A stretch of DNA of 64,000 bases from Agapanthus africanus (GCA_030015575.1 JASDDO010000006.1:105640045-105704044); one strand, 5' to 3'. Positions 20,727-34,610 are shown, counted from the first letter of the stretch. Notes: generated from the sequence alone by a model not told the origin. Translations and numbers: made by a program.

Positions 20727-22715
20727 ATCATCAAGTACCCGGACTCTAGAGAGGCTCCATGAAGAGAAAGATGCAAGCTTGCTTCCATTCTTCAACAACT
20801 AAGATGATCTACCTTGAAGAAACTCAAACCCAAGCTCTTGCTTCACTAATCATGTATTAGTGAAGAAAACACCCTAATCTAAGTGGCTAGAATAGATGAG
20901 GATGATGAAGTTGGAATTTAGCTCTCTTTTGTTTTCATATTCTCAGTTAATGTCATCACTTATGAAAAAGCTAGTGAAGATTTTCATCAAAGAAGAGAGA
21001 AGAAGAAGATGAAGCAATCCTTTTGTGATGAATAATGAAAATCATTGTTGTGGTTACAAATCAACCATGGGTTAAGAATGATAGAGTTAACCCTTGTAGA
21101 GAATAAACTAGAGGCTAAGGTTTGGGTTGGGTTAATAAATATCAACACAAAATATCAAAGGTCAAAGTCAAAGCTTCATGAAGCTTCATGAAAGCTTCAT
21201 CCAAGCTTAACCCTAATCCAAACCCTAACCATGTTTAAACTCCATAAAACATGTTGCATTTGTAACCCTAACTCGTTAAAATATTATATATCACATATAT
21301 AATATATTTTGTAACAAAATAAAATAATACAATTAACATATATCACATATATATCAATGTATTATCCAAGTGAGAAAAAGAATCTTTAGGTGTGCTAATA
21401 TTAGTTAATGTAATATAATATATCAAATATATAATTATACATTAAATTATTGAATCAACACTTGATCCGATAATCCGGCTATTTCACAAATAACCGACTA
21501 ATATAATCTGTATCAGTTCATCGAATCAACACTTGATCCGATGACCCGGCTATATCACATATACCCGGACGATATCATATATCGCGAGAATCTAATACGG
21601 TATCGCATACACGTATTATTCTCACTCCCGCACATATTACATATGTGCTCTTACTCCGTTTTGCCTGAGCCAGGAAACCTCTGTGTAGGACTCTAAAGAA
21701 TCGTCAATACGCCGGCAGTAGGTGATGATCATATCAAATACCCACAAGCTGCAAGCGGTAAGATAAACGTAAAAGCCACTCAGGTATTGAGCAATCAGAA
21801 GATCAACAAGCAAGCCTGTACATTCTACTGCGAATCCAATCAGTAACACTCCCGTACAGTCCGGTCTCTTCACCTGATATGTCGCATATCCAGTCTAGGG
21901 GTGGTAAACGTCAGACCCCAGTAACCGATAAGTCGTGTCGATATGAGGTCCATAACAGTTCGAGAAACTACTGATAACACTTACCAGTAAATCTCTGCAA
22001 TGCTGGCCAGGGATTTCCAGTTATAGCCAAACGAATACAGCGCAACATCAACTCCCTATACCGGGAGAGACGAAACCCTTCCTATCACTCATTGCCTCCA
22101 TGTGATTTGGGACTGTACCCAAAAGCCACCGTTTTGCACGCCCACTTGGACATGGTAAAGTGGAAATAAAAGTACAGTGGCAATCACACAAGACTCTATG
22201 ACGATCTCGGGTCTACAGACAAACCTGTACCAGTGTCACCAGAGAATTGCCATCTGACGTAAGGTATATTACCATCTAGGAGTTCTCGGCGAGTCCGTCC
22301 AGTGAACCCAGTCTCCACTGAGAACCCGTATACTGTCTCTGATGTCAAACATCAGTGGATATAGGATCATCCATCGCACATCTACATGGGTCAAGAAGCA
22401 TACGCTAGTCTACTCTGGTATATCGATGCCCCGTCTCGATACACCTATGACTAGGAACATTTGAAGGATGTACATGGCGACTACTCTGTCCCCACTAGTA
22501 TGATCTGCATCATAGTCCTGGTAGTCACGTACTCATCCTAAGGGCTTTATCAACATGTAACATAGAGACAATCAGAGTACATGTTAAGATAAAGGGCAAC
22601 CAGATAGCATACTATCATGTCGAGCAAGAAAGTCCTCCCTATATATGTCCAAGCATCCACTACAATATACATCGTATGTACAGTAATGGCCTCTAGGGCA
22701 TACATATCTCTAACA
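20727..22715 (-). mobile_element. Copia C-family LTR, 3' end deleted
   Basis: It aligns with the C-family solo LTR at 23243-25425 from cccggactc onward, and its right end is ctctaaca like ataactaaca there. The first roughly 220 bp of the plus-strand coordinates are missing, and it abuts the LTR fragment ending near 20726. It sits on the first surviving base of the gypsy-2 5' LTR; gcact (22716-22720) is the likely right TSD, with the left copy lost. No gene. Confidence 0.75.
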
Positions 22716-23242
22716 GCACTCACCCTTATCCTCACCCCTCACTCTCATTATCCTCACCTCACTCATTTCTCTCTCACTTATCTCCTTCTCAATATTTCTC
22801 ATGTCCTCACTTCCTCAAACCGAACACTTAACCTTTCCTTAAATAAACCCTCACTAAACATCACAAAATCTCACCCAAATCCCTTTTCAAGACTTGTTTT
22901 TGCCTCTAGGACCCATTGGAGCTTGGAAAGCTAGGATCTTTGTGCTTGTGGGAGTAGGTAATGATCTTTATCTGTTAAGTAGGTGCTTTTTATGTTGTGT
23001 AGCCTTGTAGTTTCAGTTTAGAACAATTAAAGTATCGTTTCGTGCACATATCGTATTGTTAGTGTCATTATATGATATCTGTGATCTGCTATGACCCAGT
23101 GTGTGTACTAGGAAATCTAGCAATGTAGTTGTGTTGTACCAGTAACCCTAAGCCTACACATAAAGCACGAACCCTTGGAGCTCGGATTTGGCCGGCGACA
23201 AGAAGGAAAATTCCGGCGACCTCGGTTTTTGAGTGGAGTTAG
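22716..23242 (+). repeat. Gypsy-2 5' LTR, piece 1
   Basis: It matches 52688-53214 of the 3' LTR, including the cactcacccttatcctcacc block and gagtggagttag. The C-family solo LTR inserted at its end; gttag 23238-23242 is the left TSD. Confidence 0.9.
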
Positions 23243-25425
23243 TGTAGGGTTCCTAGGCACTCTTGTGAAGGTTCAAAAGGCATCAAACATGCCCGGATTA
23301 AAATTTAGACGTGCCGAACAACCCAAAGCCGGGATATTTGCTAGATTATTAGGTTTAAACATGCATGATGATAACTTTTATCTAAGTGTGAGGGATTGCA
23401 ACCTTTGTAGTCCGCTCCTTCGCTTCACAAGCTCCGAGTAGAAGTCCCTTTGCCGCGATCCACGATCTCCCGGACTCATGAGAGGCTCTACGACTCAAAC
23501 GATCCATGCTAGCTTGAAGTATTCCAAATCTCCGATGATCTACGTCGAAGTTGCAAAGACTCAAGCTTTCTCACTCTAAAGAGATGAACACACTAATCTC
23601 ATGGGCTAGATGAGATGAGGATGAGAGAGTAGTAATTTTGCTTTCTTTTTAAATCATTTTCTCATATTTATTCATCACATAAAGAAAATCAAGTGAGCTT
23701 CTTCAAGAGAGAAGAAGAAGATGATAATGGAAAAAGATAATGAATTAATTCTTTTGTGATGAATAGAAAGAAGTGTATATGATTGATATATAAACCATGG
23801 TTAAGGATGAGTGGATAAGAATGTGTAGAGAATAAACTAGAGTTAGGGTTTGGTTGGGTTAAGAATGTGTCATCACAAAATATCTAAACCATGACAAAAG
23901 AAATAGCTTCTAGAAGGTGCATGAAGCAATTAACCCTAATCAAACCCTAACCTCAATTAATCATCCTTAAACATGTTTAACAATTAATCATATCATGTCA
24001 CAATAATATATATCACATATATATTATATATTTGCAACAAAAGAAAATAATACAATTAACATATATCGCATATATATCAATGTATCATCCAGCGAGAAAA
24101 TGAAATAATAAAGCGAGCCAATATTAGATAATGTAATAATATATCATATATATTATTATACATTAAATCATCGAATCAACACTTGATCCGACGATCCGGC
24201 TATATCGAATATTACCGACTAATATATCATTTACCGATTCATCGAATCAACACTTGATCCGATGACCCGGTTCATATCAAAATATCGCGAGAATATAATA
24301 CGGTATCCCATATCGCATTATTCTCTGCACATATCACATACGTGCCTCTACTCCGTTTCGCTTGAGCCAAGAAACCTCTGTGTAGGACTCTAAAGAATCG
24401 TCAATACGCCGGTAGCAGGTGATGATCATATCAAACACCCACAAGCTGCAAGCGGTCAGCTAAACGTAACAGCCACCCAGGTATTGAGCGATCAGAAGAT
24501 CAACAAGCTAGCCTGTGCGTTCTCCTGTGAATCCGATCAGTAACACTCCCGTACAGTCCGGTCTGTTCGTCTGATATGTCGCATATCAAGTCTAGGGGTG
24601 GTATACGTCAGACCCCAGTAACCGATAAGTCGTGTCGATGTATGGCTCATAACGGGTCGAGAAACTACTGGTAACACTTACCAGTATATCTCTATATCAG
24701 CCCTGGCCAGGGACTTCCAGTTATAGCCAATCGAACACAGCACAACATCAACTCCCTATACCGGGAGAGACGAATCCCCTCCTATCGCTCATTGCCTCCA
24801 TGTGATTCGGGACTGTACCCAAAAGACACCGTTTTGCACTCCCTCTTGGACGTGGTAAGGTGGAAATCAAAGCACAGTGGGAATCACACAAGACTCTATG
24901 ACGATCTCGGGTCTACAGACTACCCTGTACCAGTGTCACCGAAGAACTGCCATCTGACGTGTGGTATATCACCATCTGGGAGTTCTCGGCGAGTCCGTCC
25001 AGTGTACCCAGTCTCCACTGAGCACCCGTACACCATCTCTGATGTCAAACACCGATGGATATGGGATCATCCATCGCCCATCATATGGGTCAAGATGCGT
25101 ATACGCTAGTCTACTCTGGTGTATCGATGCCTTGTCTCGATATACCCTCGACTAGGAACAGTTATTGGATGTACTCATCGACTACCATGGCCCCACTAGT
25201 ATGATCTCATCATAGTCCCAGCAGTCGAGTACAGATCCTAAGGGCTTTATCAACATGTGAGAGTAAAACAGTAAACCAATACAAGTCAACATGTTAAGAT
25301 AAAGTGAAACCAAATAGCATACTATCATGACGAGCAAGAAAGTCATCTCTATATATAACCAAGCATCCATTATAATATACATCATATGTACAACAATGGC
25401 CTCTAGGGCATATACATAACTAACA
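23243..25425 (-). mobile_element. Copia C-family solo LTR
   Basis: It runs tgtagggttcc...ataactaaca, 2183 bp, flanked by gttag at 23238-23242 and 25426-25430. The uninterrupted target survives in the gypsy-2 3' LTR near 53209. It matches the 5' LTR of the copia C element at 63176. No internal region remains, which is the usual product of LTR-LTR recombination. A tail of variable AT-rich repeats (24000-24330) is part of it. Confidence 0.93.
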
Positions 25426-26214
25426 GTTAGGGTTTGGGTTTTTCAGGATAGCTGTCTGCAGTTGTTTAAAAGTGTTTGGTACTGTTTGATTTTTGTGTTT
25501 TAACTGTATAAAAAATCTGGGATCACATAGCTTGTTTCTAGTGTTACGTTATCCGACACGGTGCATGTACTTTGTGTAGCTTTTGCTCTTCAGTTGTTTC
25601 GTAGTGTCGCTACGCATGTTAGCCACTAGACGAACACTTGAGAGTATGTTTGGAGTTGTTGCGTCGGTCAAACATAGTTTGTACGTGTTATTGGTCGATT
25701 GCTGATGTACACTTGTTATTGTTGTTTTATGATTTTAGGGACGCAGGCACGGACTTCGGGCTCTGCGAAGAAGGGAAAGCGAGTGGTTGGCTTTACTTAG
25801 CCCAAGACCATCTCTGAGTAGAATTAACATCTACAGTGGAATCGCCCGCATGTCGTTATGCGTTTGGGCTAGATATGATATGAAATTAGTCGCTTGTTTA
25901 TAAAGCACATATAGAGTTTGGGCATAAACTTGATTGCATATTATTACTTGCTGTGCTTAGACTTGTACCCTTTAGACACAACACTATTATCGACGGCTCA
26001 TGTTGCACGAGCACTGATTGTATGACACCCACACCGTCAATAATTGCCATGACACGCACAACACACATACTTATATGATATTGTTTGTTTAGAGACTTTG
26101 AGACATTGATTCATATTCCATTGTGTATATGACATATAGCATACCTGTATACCTACAAGCTTACACATATGCCTTGCTATGTCTACATGCTAGCTACCTA
26201 TATAACTATATGGT
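25426..26214 (+). repeat. Gypsy-2 5' LTR, piece 2
   Basis: It matches 53210-54012 of the 3' LTR, including gacgcaggc...gaagaagggaaagcg and the segment up to tatatggt. It ends at gypsy-1, whose left TSD atggt is 26210-26214. Confidence 0.9.
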
Positions 26215-29200
26215 TGTCACGACCCGCAGGGTACGGAACGTGACTGGCACTTAAGTTTACGAAACGTCTAAAGGCGTCCGTAAAATAAGTAAGCCAAAGC
26301 CCAGAAAAACAAAACCAATGAAGCAAAAGAGTGAAGAAAACCCAATCAATTGAAAGCGAGTTATCAAAATAAGTCATGTAAAACCCTTTTTAAAAACAAT
26401 ATCAATTTTTCCGAAAATTTCGGCAGAGTCTCCTTTGTAAATATTGGCCCCCAAAAATGGGTACAACAAAATATATACATGAATCCACAAAATAGGGCAT
26501 CCCCAAGCGGGAGCTAGCTCTTCGCCATACGGCGGTCACAAATCCCACGCAATGTAAATGACAACAAGCATAATAAAGCATAAGGAAGCATGAAAAAGTA
26601 GCATGTCGTCTCAAGTGAGCTCGACCCCAAATACAGTATAAAATCCACAAACCTCACGGTCTCATCTCTAGGTCAATATACAATAATCTGGTAGAACAGT
26701 AGATGGAGTACACTAGATACAAGAATATACAAGGTGGTACAAAAAAAATAACATAACCCACCTATGAGCAAATCTCGAGCTCAGGCAAAAGAGGCAAAAG
26801 ACAAGTGCGCCCGCCGCTACTGAACTGACGGAGCGGACCTGCAAAAGACTGTGGCACAACGTGGGTGAGTTGCCAACTCGTGAGTAATAAATAACATCTA
26901 CAAAGGCTATCGTATGCATGCACACAAGCATCCTAGCATCTAAAATACAGGTATGACTGGATGCACTAGCAGGTGTGTATACAACATCAGTGTGCTAATA
27001 TGTATGCAACATGGAAATCTGGGGTCTCAATAGGTATATATAAGAAATATTTTATCTTCTTTTGTTTTTGAAACTCTTTTAGAATGCCAGCATAATGTCA
27101 ATGAATCGACGAAAATCGGTGTCCAGCAACGACACCTAAAAGTTGTCTCAAATCCCATAAATCCATGTCATAGTGTCTCTGGCCTCAGCCATCCGGCTGA
27201 CCCATCTCAGTATCAATATATCATCCTCTTGCGGCCCCGGTCGGTATCCTCTGGATATCCGCCTTGCCCAATGAAGTCACCGGTAGGTAATTCGTCCCCT
27301 GCCAGGCTCATCGTCATCACCACGAGGTTCTTGCCCCGGGGTACCCTACCGGGCCCACCATGTACCCGAAACGGTTCATCCAACTCCTCGAAACGGGTCT
27401 CCAAAAACCAAAGCAAACTCATGGTGGACGACACTTACATCACTAGAAAACCGCAATTTACATATTTTAAAAATATAATAAGTTTAGAAATTTTGCGGTT
27501 TTCCCCCGAAATCCAGCAATATCATAAAATCCCAAGAAATCCTCATAAGTGCATATATCAATGATAATGAGTGCGTATGATATCAATAATCAAATTGCGA
27601 TGTGTGATTAATGTATTAAGCATGAACAATGAATATGATGAAGTACATGCACATGAATAGCAATCCTAGGGTTTCATTTTAAGGAAATAGCACAAATTAA
27701 GTATCAATTAGTAAAAGGTTTAAATTAAAGGTTATCTAGTGTGGTGGCATGGCAATTACCAGGGTGTGTGTGTAAACATGAATAGTGCTCGTGCTGCATA
27801 TAAAAACCTGGTAATGGTGCATGTGTCCTACAATTGAGTTTGCGTATATGGATATAACATATTGATCTAATTGCAGCAATTATCATGCCAGTATTATTAT
27901 TCTAATGTCACAAGTGATTATCCAATTTACTATTTTCCAGTTTACTAAATCTATCGGGCGACTTGCGCCATCCAAACGATCGTCCCCCGTAGATGTTAAA
28001 TCTACTCACCAGGATCCCTGGCTAGCTGTGTCCAATCACCGCCTTTCCCTTTCGCGCCGCGTCTGACGTTTCCGCGACCGAACCTGGAATTTACATCAGT
28101 ACCAAATATAAGGTTACACATTCAAGAACGACGCAAAACCCCAACGAAACTACTAACGTTCGCTAGCTAGGTACAACGTGCACAAAGTGCGCGGACACAC
28201 GCGAAAATCGCAAAAACTGCCGAAAAACGCCGATTTGGGTCACCCGGCAAAACTAAAACCCGACTACCCAAAACCCGCACTCACGCATCCTAAAAGTCGT
28301 AGGACAAGCCATACAATCATCAAGATATCCAAAAAAAATAATTCATCACATAACTTTTAAAAAAAAAACTAGTAAGCATTGCGTCCCAAAATCGGTGCGA
28401 AAATCGCCGATTTGCGACAAAACGACAACAATAAGGCATAATTACCCAAGCACACTACAAGCAATCTACAAATACTAATTACAACACAATAGCCATGCTT
28501 CCAAAACTAATTTCCATAAACAAAACCTTCTCTTGATTTTTGTAATTAGCAAACATAAACCAAACTATATATGAAAAACCTTAATTTAACACTAGATTTA
28601 AGCCTAATAAGCAAATTAACCACTTAGATTAAGGTTAGCAAAACACTAGATAGCAAATTAGGTTTAATCACTTAAATAATGCTTTCTAAAACTTAATCCA
28701 CTCACTGATCAAGCTTCACAAACCAATACCAACATAAACCCTCTCTTGAAATTTCAAAACAACAATTCCACCCTTCTAAAATTAACCAATTTAGCAAAAT
28801 TGAAAACTATATCAACAAGGTAACTATATAGATTAGTTCATTAACAACTAACTTAACTATAAACAACTTAATTAACCACCATGGTTCAAAACCCTAGTTT
28901 AGACAAACTACTTCTTTTAAACTAGATTAGAAATAAGCTAACTTTTAACACTAACCATACAATTAAAGGAATTTTTAGCAAAAGAAAGCAACTTGATGAG
29001 AATTAAACCTCTTGATCAATGGAACAAGCAAGAGAATTGCTCCAATTGATGGCCTCAAGCACCAAGATCCAAGCAAGAATGGTTAAGGAAAGGATAGCAT
29101 AAGGATTTTGTTTGGATTTTTGGAATTAATTCATGGATTTTGATGTATTTTCTTGAAGGAAATTGAAGAAAAATGCAAAGAAAAGAGATGAGGAAGAGGG

Positions 29201-29868
29201 GTGCAGGTTTCGGCCAGGTAGGAGGTATGGGGGAGGGTGTGGGGTGAGTGGGAAGGTCAAGGGTCAAGTTCCAAAGTCAATGTATCATACTTTATCCAAT
29301 ATATTTAAATTAATCCATAAACCAACAATTTAACTCAAGAAAGAAACCAAGAAGAGAGAGGCCAGAAATTTCTGGTCTCACACAAGGTGGGGCTGTCCTA
29401 GGGCTGAGGAAAAAGATAGAGGGGTTTTACAAAAGAAATTTTATGCAAAAAAGCCCCCTACAACTCAAAAATTGCAAGTTTTAGCCCAAAATTCAATAAA
29501 TTCGTTTCATAACATAAAAATTTGTTAAAAATCAAAATAAATTACTAAAAATTCATGTTATCACTAGATTATAATTATCATAATTTTAGAGATTAAAATT
29601 AGCCCGGAAAAATTTGTATTTATCGCTTATTTAATGTATTTTCTTACCGGCTTAAAATAATATAAAAAAATTGAAAAATAGGGAAAAATTTTTAAATGAC
29701 CAAAATTTCATAAATAACTCATTAGCTACTAAAAACAAGCAATTACCTATCCATTTTAGGTATAATTAGCCCTAAACTGCAAAATACCGAGAAAGACGGT
29801 TTCCGGAAAAATACTGAATTTTCACCGAATTTCAGGAAAACACCAAAACAACTTTTCAAGACGCTACA
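26215..29868 (-). repeat. Gypsy-1 3' LTR
   Basis: It is 3654 bp, from tgtcacgacccgc (plus strand) to gacgctaca. It holds the inverted Tekay core near 26850, the hairpin 27118-27136, and a block near 27230-27435 resembling 60293-60480 of the solo LTR. The pol stop codon (29856-29858) lies just inside it. No separate gene. Confidence 0.95.
27118..27136 (-). other. Gypsy-1 LTR hairpin
   Basis: ggtgtc-cagcaac-gacacc is a 6-bp stem; on the minus strand the loop is gttgctg, close to the gatgcta loops at 1066 and 60631. The second LTR has it at 35756-35774. Confidence 0.55.
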
Positions 29869-32800
29869 ATCTTCCCCCTTAAAGAAATTCGGTCACCGAA
29901 TTTAAAAATATAGCTACGCGTACCTTCAAAGAGATGGGGATATTTCTTCCTCATCTCGCCCTCGGTCTTCCAGGTAACCTCCTCGCTGCTCGGGCTACGC
30001 CAAAGGACCTTGGCGGTTGGTATAATATTCGACCTCAACTTCTTCACCTGCCGATCCAGGATGGCCACCGGCTGCTCTGCAAAAGAAAGGCCGCGCTCTA
30101 GCTGGACTGTCGGGTGCTGAATCGCATGCGAAGGGTCGTGAAGGTACTTGCGGAGCATCGAAACATGAAAAACGGGGTGAACATCGGGAAAGCTGGGTGG
30201 AAGAGCCAAACGATATGCAACAGCGCCGACACGCTCGAGGATCTCGAAGGGACCTACGAATCTAGGGCTAAGCTTTCCCTTTCGCCCAAAACGCATCACG
30301 CCTTTCATCGGAGAGACTTTCAGAAAAACATGGTCGCCAACTGCGAACTCTAATCTGCGACGGCGCCTGTCAGCATACGATTTCTGCCTGCTCTGAGCCG
30401 CTCTCATCCGGACTCGGATCAACTGGATCTTCGATGTCGTCTCCTCAACAAGCTGCGGCCCCAAAATGCTGCTCTCGCTGAGCTCTGTCCAACAAACGGG
30501 CGATCTGCATCTCCTCCCATACAATGCCTCGAAAGGTGCCATCTGAATAGTATCCTGGAAGCTGTTGTTGTAGGAGAACTCCACTAGAGGTAAATGACGA
30601 TCCCAGCTACCACCAAAGTCTAAAACGCACGCTCTGAGCATGTCCTCGAGAGTCTGAATGGTCCGCTCTGACTGTCCGTCGGTCTGCGGATGAAACGCTG
30701 TGCTGAAGCTCAAACGAGTGCCCAAAGCCTCCTGAAGTCTCTGCCAAAGTCGGCTGGTGAACTGAGTGCCTCGATCTGACACGATACAAGTCGGTACGCC
30801 ATGTAGTCGCACGATCTCGTCAATATAGAGCTGAGCATACTGAGCGAAGCTGAAAGTCGTCTTCACTGGCAGGAAGTGAGCCGCTTTCGTCAATCTATCC
30901 ACGATCACCCAGATGGAGTCGTACCCTCGACTGGTCCTGGGTAGACCCACAACGAAATCCATCGAAATCTGCTCCCATTTCTACTCTGGAATGGGTAACG
31001 GCTGTAGCTCTCCTGCGGGCCTCTGGTGCTCGGCCTTGACTTGCTGACAAGTCAGGCATCTCGAAACGAACTCCGCAATGTCCCTCTTCATCCCGTCCCA
31101 CCAGTAGGTCTCTCTCATATCATGGTACATCTTGGTGGAACCGGGGTGGACACTATACACTGATCGGTGTGCCTCCTCGAGAATGTCGCGCCGTAATCCA
31201 TCAGCATCTGGTACGCACAGTCTAGATCCATATCATAAAATCCCCTGATCGTCAACCACGAACTCGGAAAATCTGCCATGTCCCATCTGTGCCACGATCT
31301 CTGAGCAACGGTCGTCACTGCGCTGTGCCTCATATATACGGTCAAGCAACTGTGGGCGTGCACGAACATGCGCGAGCTGCCCCCCTGTCTGAGTGAACTC
31401 GAACTCAACTCGGCTGTCGCATAATATCTGCCAATCTGCTGACGACTGCCTCTGCACTGTGCGCAAAAAGGATAGACTACCCCCGGGCCTCCTACTCAAC
31501 GCATCTGCCACCACATTTGCCTTGCCGGGGTGATATAAGATCTCGCAGTCGTAGTCTTTCACCAACTCCATCCAACGACGCTGTCTGAGGTTCAGGTCTC
31601 GCTGCTGAAATATGTACTTTAAGCTCTTGTGATCGGTGAATATCTGACAAGACTCGCCGTAAAGGTAATGTCGCCAAATCTTCAGTGCAAAGACCACTGC
31701 AGCCATCTCCAAATCATGAGTGGGGTAGTTCTGTTCATGCTTCTTCAACTGCCGAGAAGCATAAGCGATCACTCGGCCATGCTGCATCAATACGCATCCT
31801 AATCCCACTCGCGAAGCATCACAGTAGACAACAAATCCGCCTGATCCCGAAGGTAAAGATAATACCGGCGCCGTAGTCAAACAAGTCCGTAGCTGCTGAA
31901 AACTGCGCTCGCACTCCTCTGTCCAAACGAAAGGAACTCCCTTCCGGGTCAAACTGGTCAACGGTGCAGCTATACGGGAGAAGTCCTGAACAAAACGCCT
32001 GTAGTAGCCCGCCAATCCTAGAAAACTACGGATCTCAGTAACCGATGTAGGTCGGGGCCACTGCTGAACAGCCTCAATCTTCTTCGGGTCCACACAAATG
32101 CCGTCTCTCGTAACCACGTGACCCAAGAATCCGACGTTGTCCAGCCAGAAAGCACACTTGGAGAACTTCGCGAACAGCTGGTGCTCCCTCAGAGTCTGTA
32201 ACGTAATCCGCAAGTGCTGCTCGTGCTCTTCTCTGCTCCGGGAGTACACCAAGATATCGTCGATAAACACGATGATGAACAAGTCAAGATACGGCCTGAA
32301 TGTACGGTTCATCAAATCCATAAATGCTACTGGGGCGTTGGTGAGTCCGAACGACATCACCAAAAACTCGTAGTGGCCATAGCGTGTACGGAAAGCTGTC
32401 CTCGGTATATCCTCCTGTCGAACTCGCAGCTGATGGTATCCTGATCGCAAGTCGATCCTCGAAAAATACCCCGCACCCTGAAGCTGGTCGAACAAATCAT
32501 CAATGCGCGGCAACGGATATCTGTTCCGAACGGTAACTTTGTTCAGCTGGCGGTAGTCGATACATAAGCGCAAACTTCCATCCTTCTTCTTGACAAACAG
32601 GACCGGAGCACCCCACGGAGAAACACTCGGTCGAATAAGCCCCTTATCCAAAAAATCCTGCAACTGATCCTTCAGCTCTCGAAGCTCTGCCGGGGCCATC
32701 CGATAAGGCGGTATAGAAATAGGCCCCGAACCGGGAATCAAATCAATGCAGAACTCAACATCGCGCTCAGGCGGTAGCCCAGGTAGCTCATCAGGGAAAA

Positions 32801-33566
32801 CATCAGGGAACTCACAAACTACCGGGACCCGGTCCAACGGAACCTCTGCAGCTCGAGTATCACAAACAAACGCTAAGAATCCCTGACATCCCTTCCGCAA
32901 GAGCTGACCAGCGCGAAGAGACGAAATTAAGCTGGGAAGGGTGACACTGCGGTCTCCCTGAATAACAAGGACTGGCTCTCCCGGAAAGCTAAATCTGACT
33001 GCCTTCTCACGGCAGTCCACCGAAGCATAACAAGTGGCTAGCCAATCCATGCCCAGAAGCACATCAAAGTCCAACATATCGAGGAGTATCAAATCAACTG
33101 ATGAATCCCTATCCCCGATACGAACGGAACACAAACGAAATACAAACCGAGCGACAAACGACTCGCCTACCGGAGTAACAACAACAAGCGGCTGATCTAA
33201 CGACGACGACTCACGGCCCAACATCGGTGCAATGTGTGTATAGACGTACGAATGTGAGGAACCTGGGTCGAATAATACCCGTGCGTCGAAAGAACAAACT
33301 GGCAAAGTACCTGTCACAACGGCATTGGATGCCTGCGCATCCTGCGGTGTCAAAGCAAAAACTCGGGCCTGTCCTCCACCGATAGCAGGCTGACCTCGAC
33401 CTCGGCCTCTGCCTCCTCGTCCTCTCTGAACAGGACCGCCGCGTCCACGGCCTCTCGGTGCACCTAACTGGCGTGGAGCATCGCCTGGGGTAGGAAGTAG
33501 GGCTCTCTGAGGAGGGGGTGGTGAGGGTGGTAGGGTCACGTGCGGAACTGTCGCTGCTCCCTGTCA
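29856..33566 (-). pseudogene. Gypsy-1 pol (PR-RT-RNase H-INT-chromodomain)
   Basis: Pol is in the same frame as gag, separated by a TGA (33564-33566). The part at 33539-31233 has protease (DPGSS, D91), RT (about 275-430, catalytic FIDD at 32256-32267) and RNase H (about 530-650, CDAS and TDHKSL). A TGA at 31233-31235 and a TAG at 30981-30983 interrupt the integrase N-terminus (its HHCC zinc site lies between them). The part from 30962 has the integrase core D2, D63, E99 (DD35E) and ends in a chromodomain with two tryptophans (about 297-346). The frame is otherwise intact for about 1,580 codons including gag, so decay is recent. The stops fit C-to-T type changes. Confidence 0.93.
29869..29886 (-). 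other. Gypsy-1 polypurine tract
   Basis: On the minus strand a purine run containing aagggggaaga directly precedes the 3' LTR. It lies within the last codons of pol, so coding sequence and plus-strand primer overlap. Confidence 0.85.
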
Positions 33567-34610
33567 TCTCACCGGGCAGTCTCTGACAAGATGGTGCAAA
33601 CTCCCGCACCCAAAACATCCTGGCGACGGCTGCTGCCCCTGGGAATAAGAACCATATAACTGTCCCAGCCCAAATCCTCTGCCAGGCCTATCTCTCGGAA
33701 AGAATCTGGCACGCTGCCTCTGAGGCGGTACATCGGTGCGCATCCTCTTCGGCCCAGAAACGGCCGGAGTCTGTGATATGCGTGCCTCCATCCGTAATGC
33801 CGTATCCCTAGCCGCTGAATAAGTGTCGTAGTGCTGGGCGCCAATGGCAAGGTATAGCTGGGCATCAAGTCCCTGTACGAACCTCTTCACCATCTTCTCC
33901 TCGGTATCCACCAAATACTGAGCATATCGGGATATCTGTGTAAACTGGATATCATACTCAGACACCGTCATCCCAGGTGTCTTGACTAAGGCCTCGAAGC
34001 TGCGAGCTCTGGCGTCACGAACGCTCTCTGGAAGGAAACGGGCTAAAAAGACCGCTGTAAACTCGGCCCAAGTCATAGGCGGTAGACCTGCAGCTCGACC
34101 TCTCAAGACTGACTCCCACCATGTCTGCGCGAGACCCTCTAGTCGGAAACTCGCAAGCTCTACCCATCGATCATCCGAACATCTCAGCGAACGGCAGATC
34201 CTGGCTAAACTGTCAAGGAACGTCTGTGGGTCCTCCGCTGCCTCGGTGCCGGTGAATACTGGAGGTCTCAGCCTCATGAAATCCTGTAGTGAAACCGGAA
34301 TGGCCACGGTGGTAGTAGTAGGAGCAGGTATCATGGTCGTCTGTGAAGTAGTAGGTACGTCATCCGGCCTCGGTGTACGACTGGCTGCAACTAGGGATCC
34401 TACCATCTGACGCAGCTCCTGCATGCCTCCCATCATCTGTCGCAACTCCTCCATACCGGTCTCGAGCCTATCCATACGGCCTGGGGAAGGTGGATCGGTC
34501 TGTCCCTGCGGCGTAGGCATACCACCCTGCTTAGTCCTAGTCTCGGACGAGCCAGCTCGAATCTCGTCTCTGGCGGCAGCCCTCTGTGCCCTCGTAGCCT
34601 TCGGCGGCAT
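33564..34610 (-). CDS. Gypsy-1 Gag
   Basis: Gag is 348 residues and starts MPPKATRAQ. A glutamine/methionine-rich segment (about 55-75) is followed by a retrotransposon Gag core (about 115-250, WWES and FLARFLPESVRD). A CX2CX4HX4C zinc knuckle (C332, C335, H340, C345) precedes the TGA by four codons. Gag forms the virus-like particle in the cytoplasm and packages element RNA. In related chromoviruses gag and pol are one frame, so the TGA is more likely a lesion than a programmed stop, though readthrough cannot be excluded. The start lies 226 nt after the primer site. Confidence 0.9.
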   Translation of the reverse strand: MPPKATRAQRAAARDEIRAGSSETRTKQGGMPTPQGQTDPPSPGRMDRLETGMEELRQMMGGMQELRQMVGSLVAASRTPRPDDVPTTSQTTMIPAPTTTTVAIPVSLQDFMRLRPPVFTGTEAAEDPQTFLDSLARICRSLRCSDDRWVELASFRLEGLAQTWWESVLRGRAAGLPPMTWAEFTAVFLARFLPESVRDARARSFEALVKTPGMTVSEYDIQFTQISRYAQYLVDTEEKMVKRFVQGLDAQLYLAIGAQHYDTYSAARDTALRMEARISQTPAVSGPKRMRTDVPPQRQRARFFPRDRPGRGFGLGQLYGSYSQGQQPSPGCFGCGSLHHLVRDCPVR

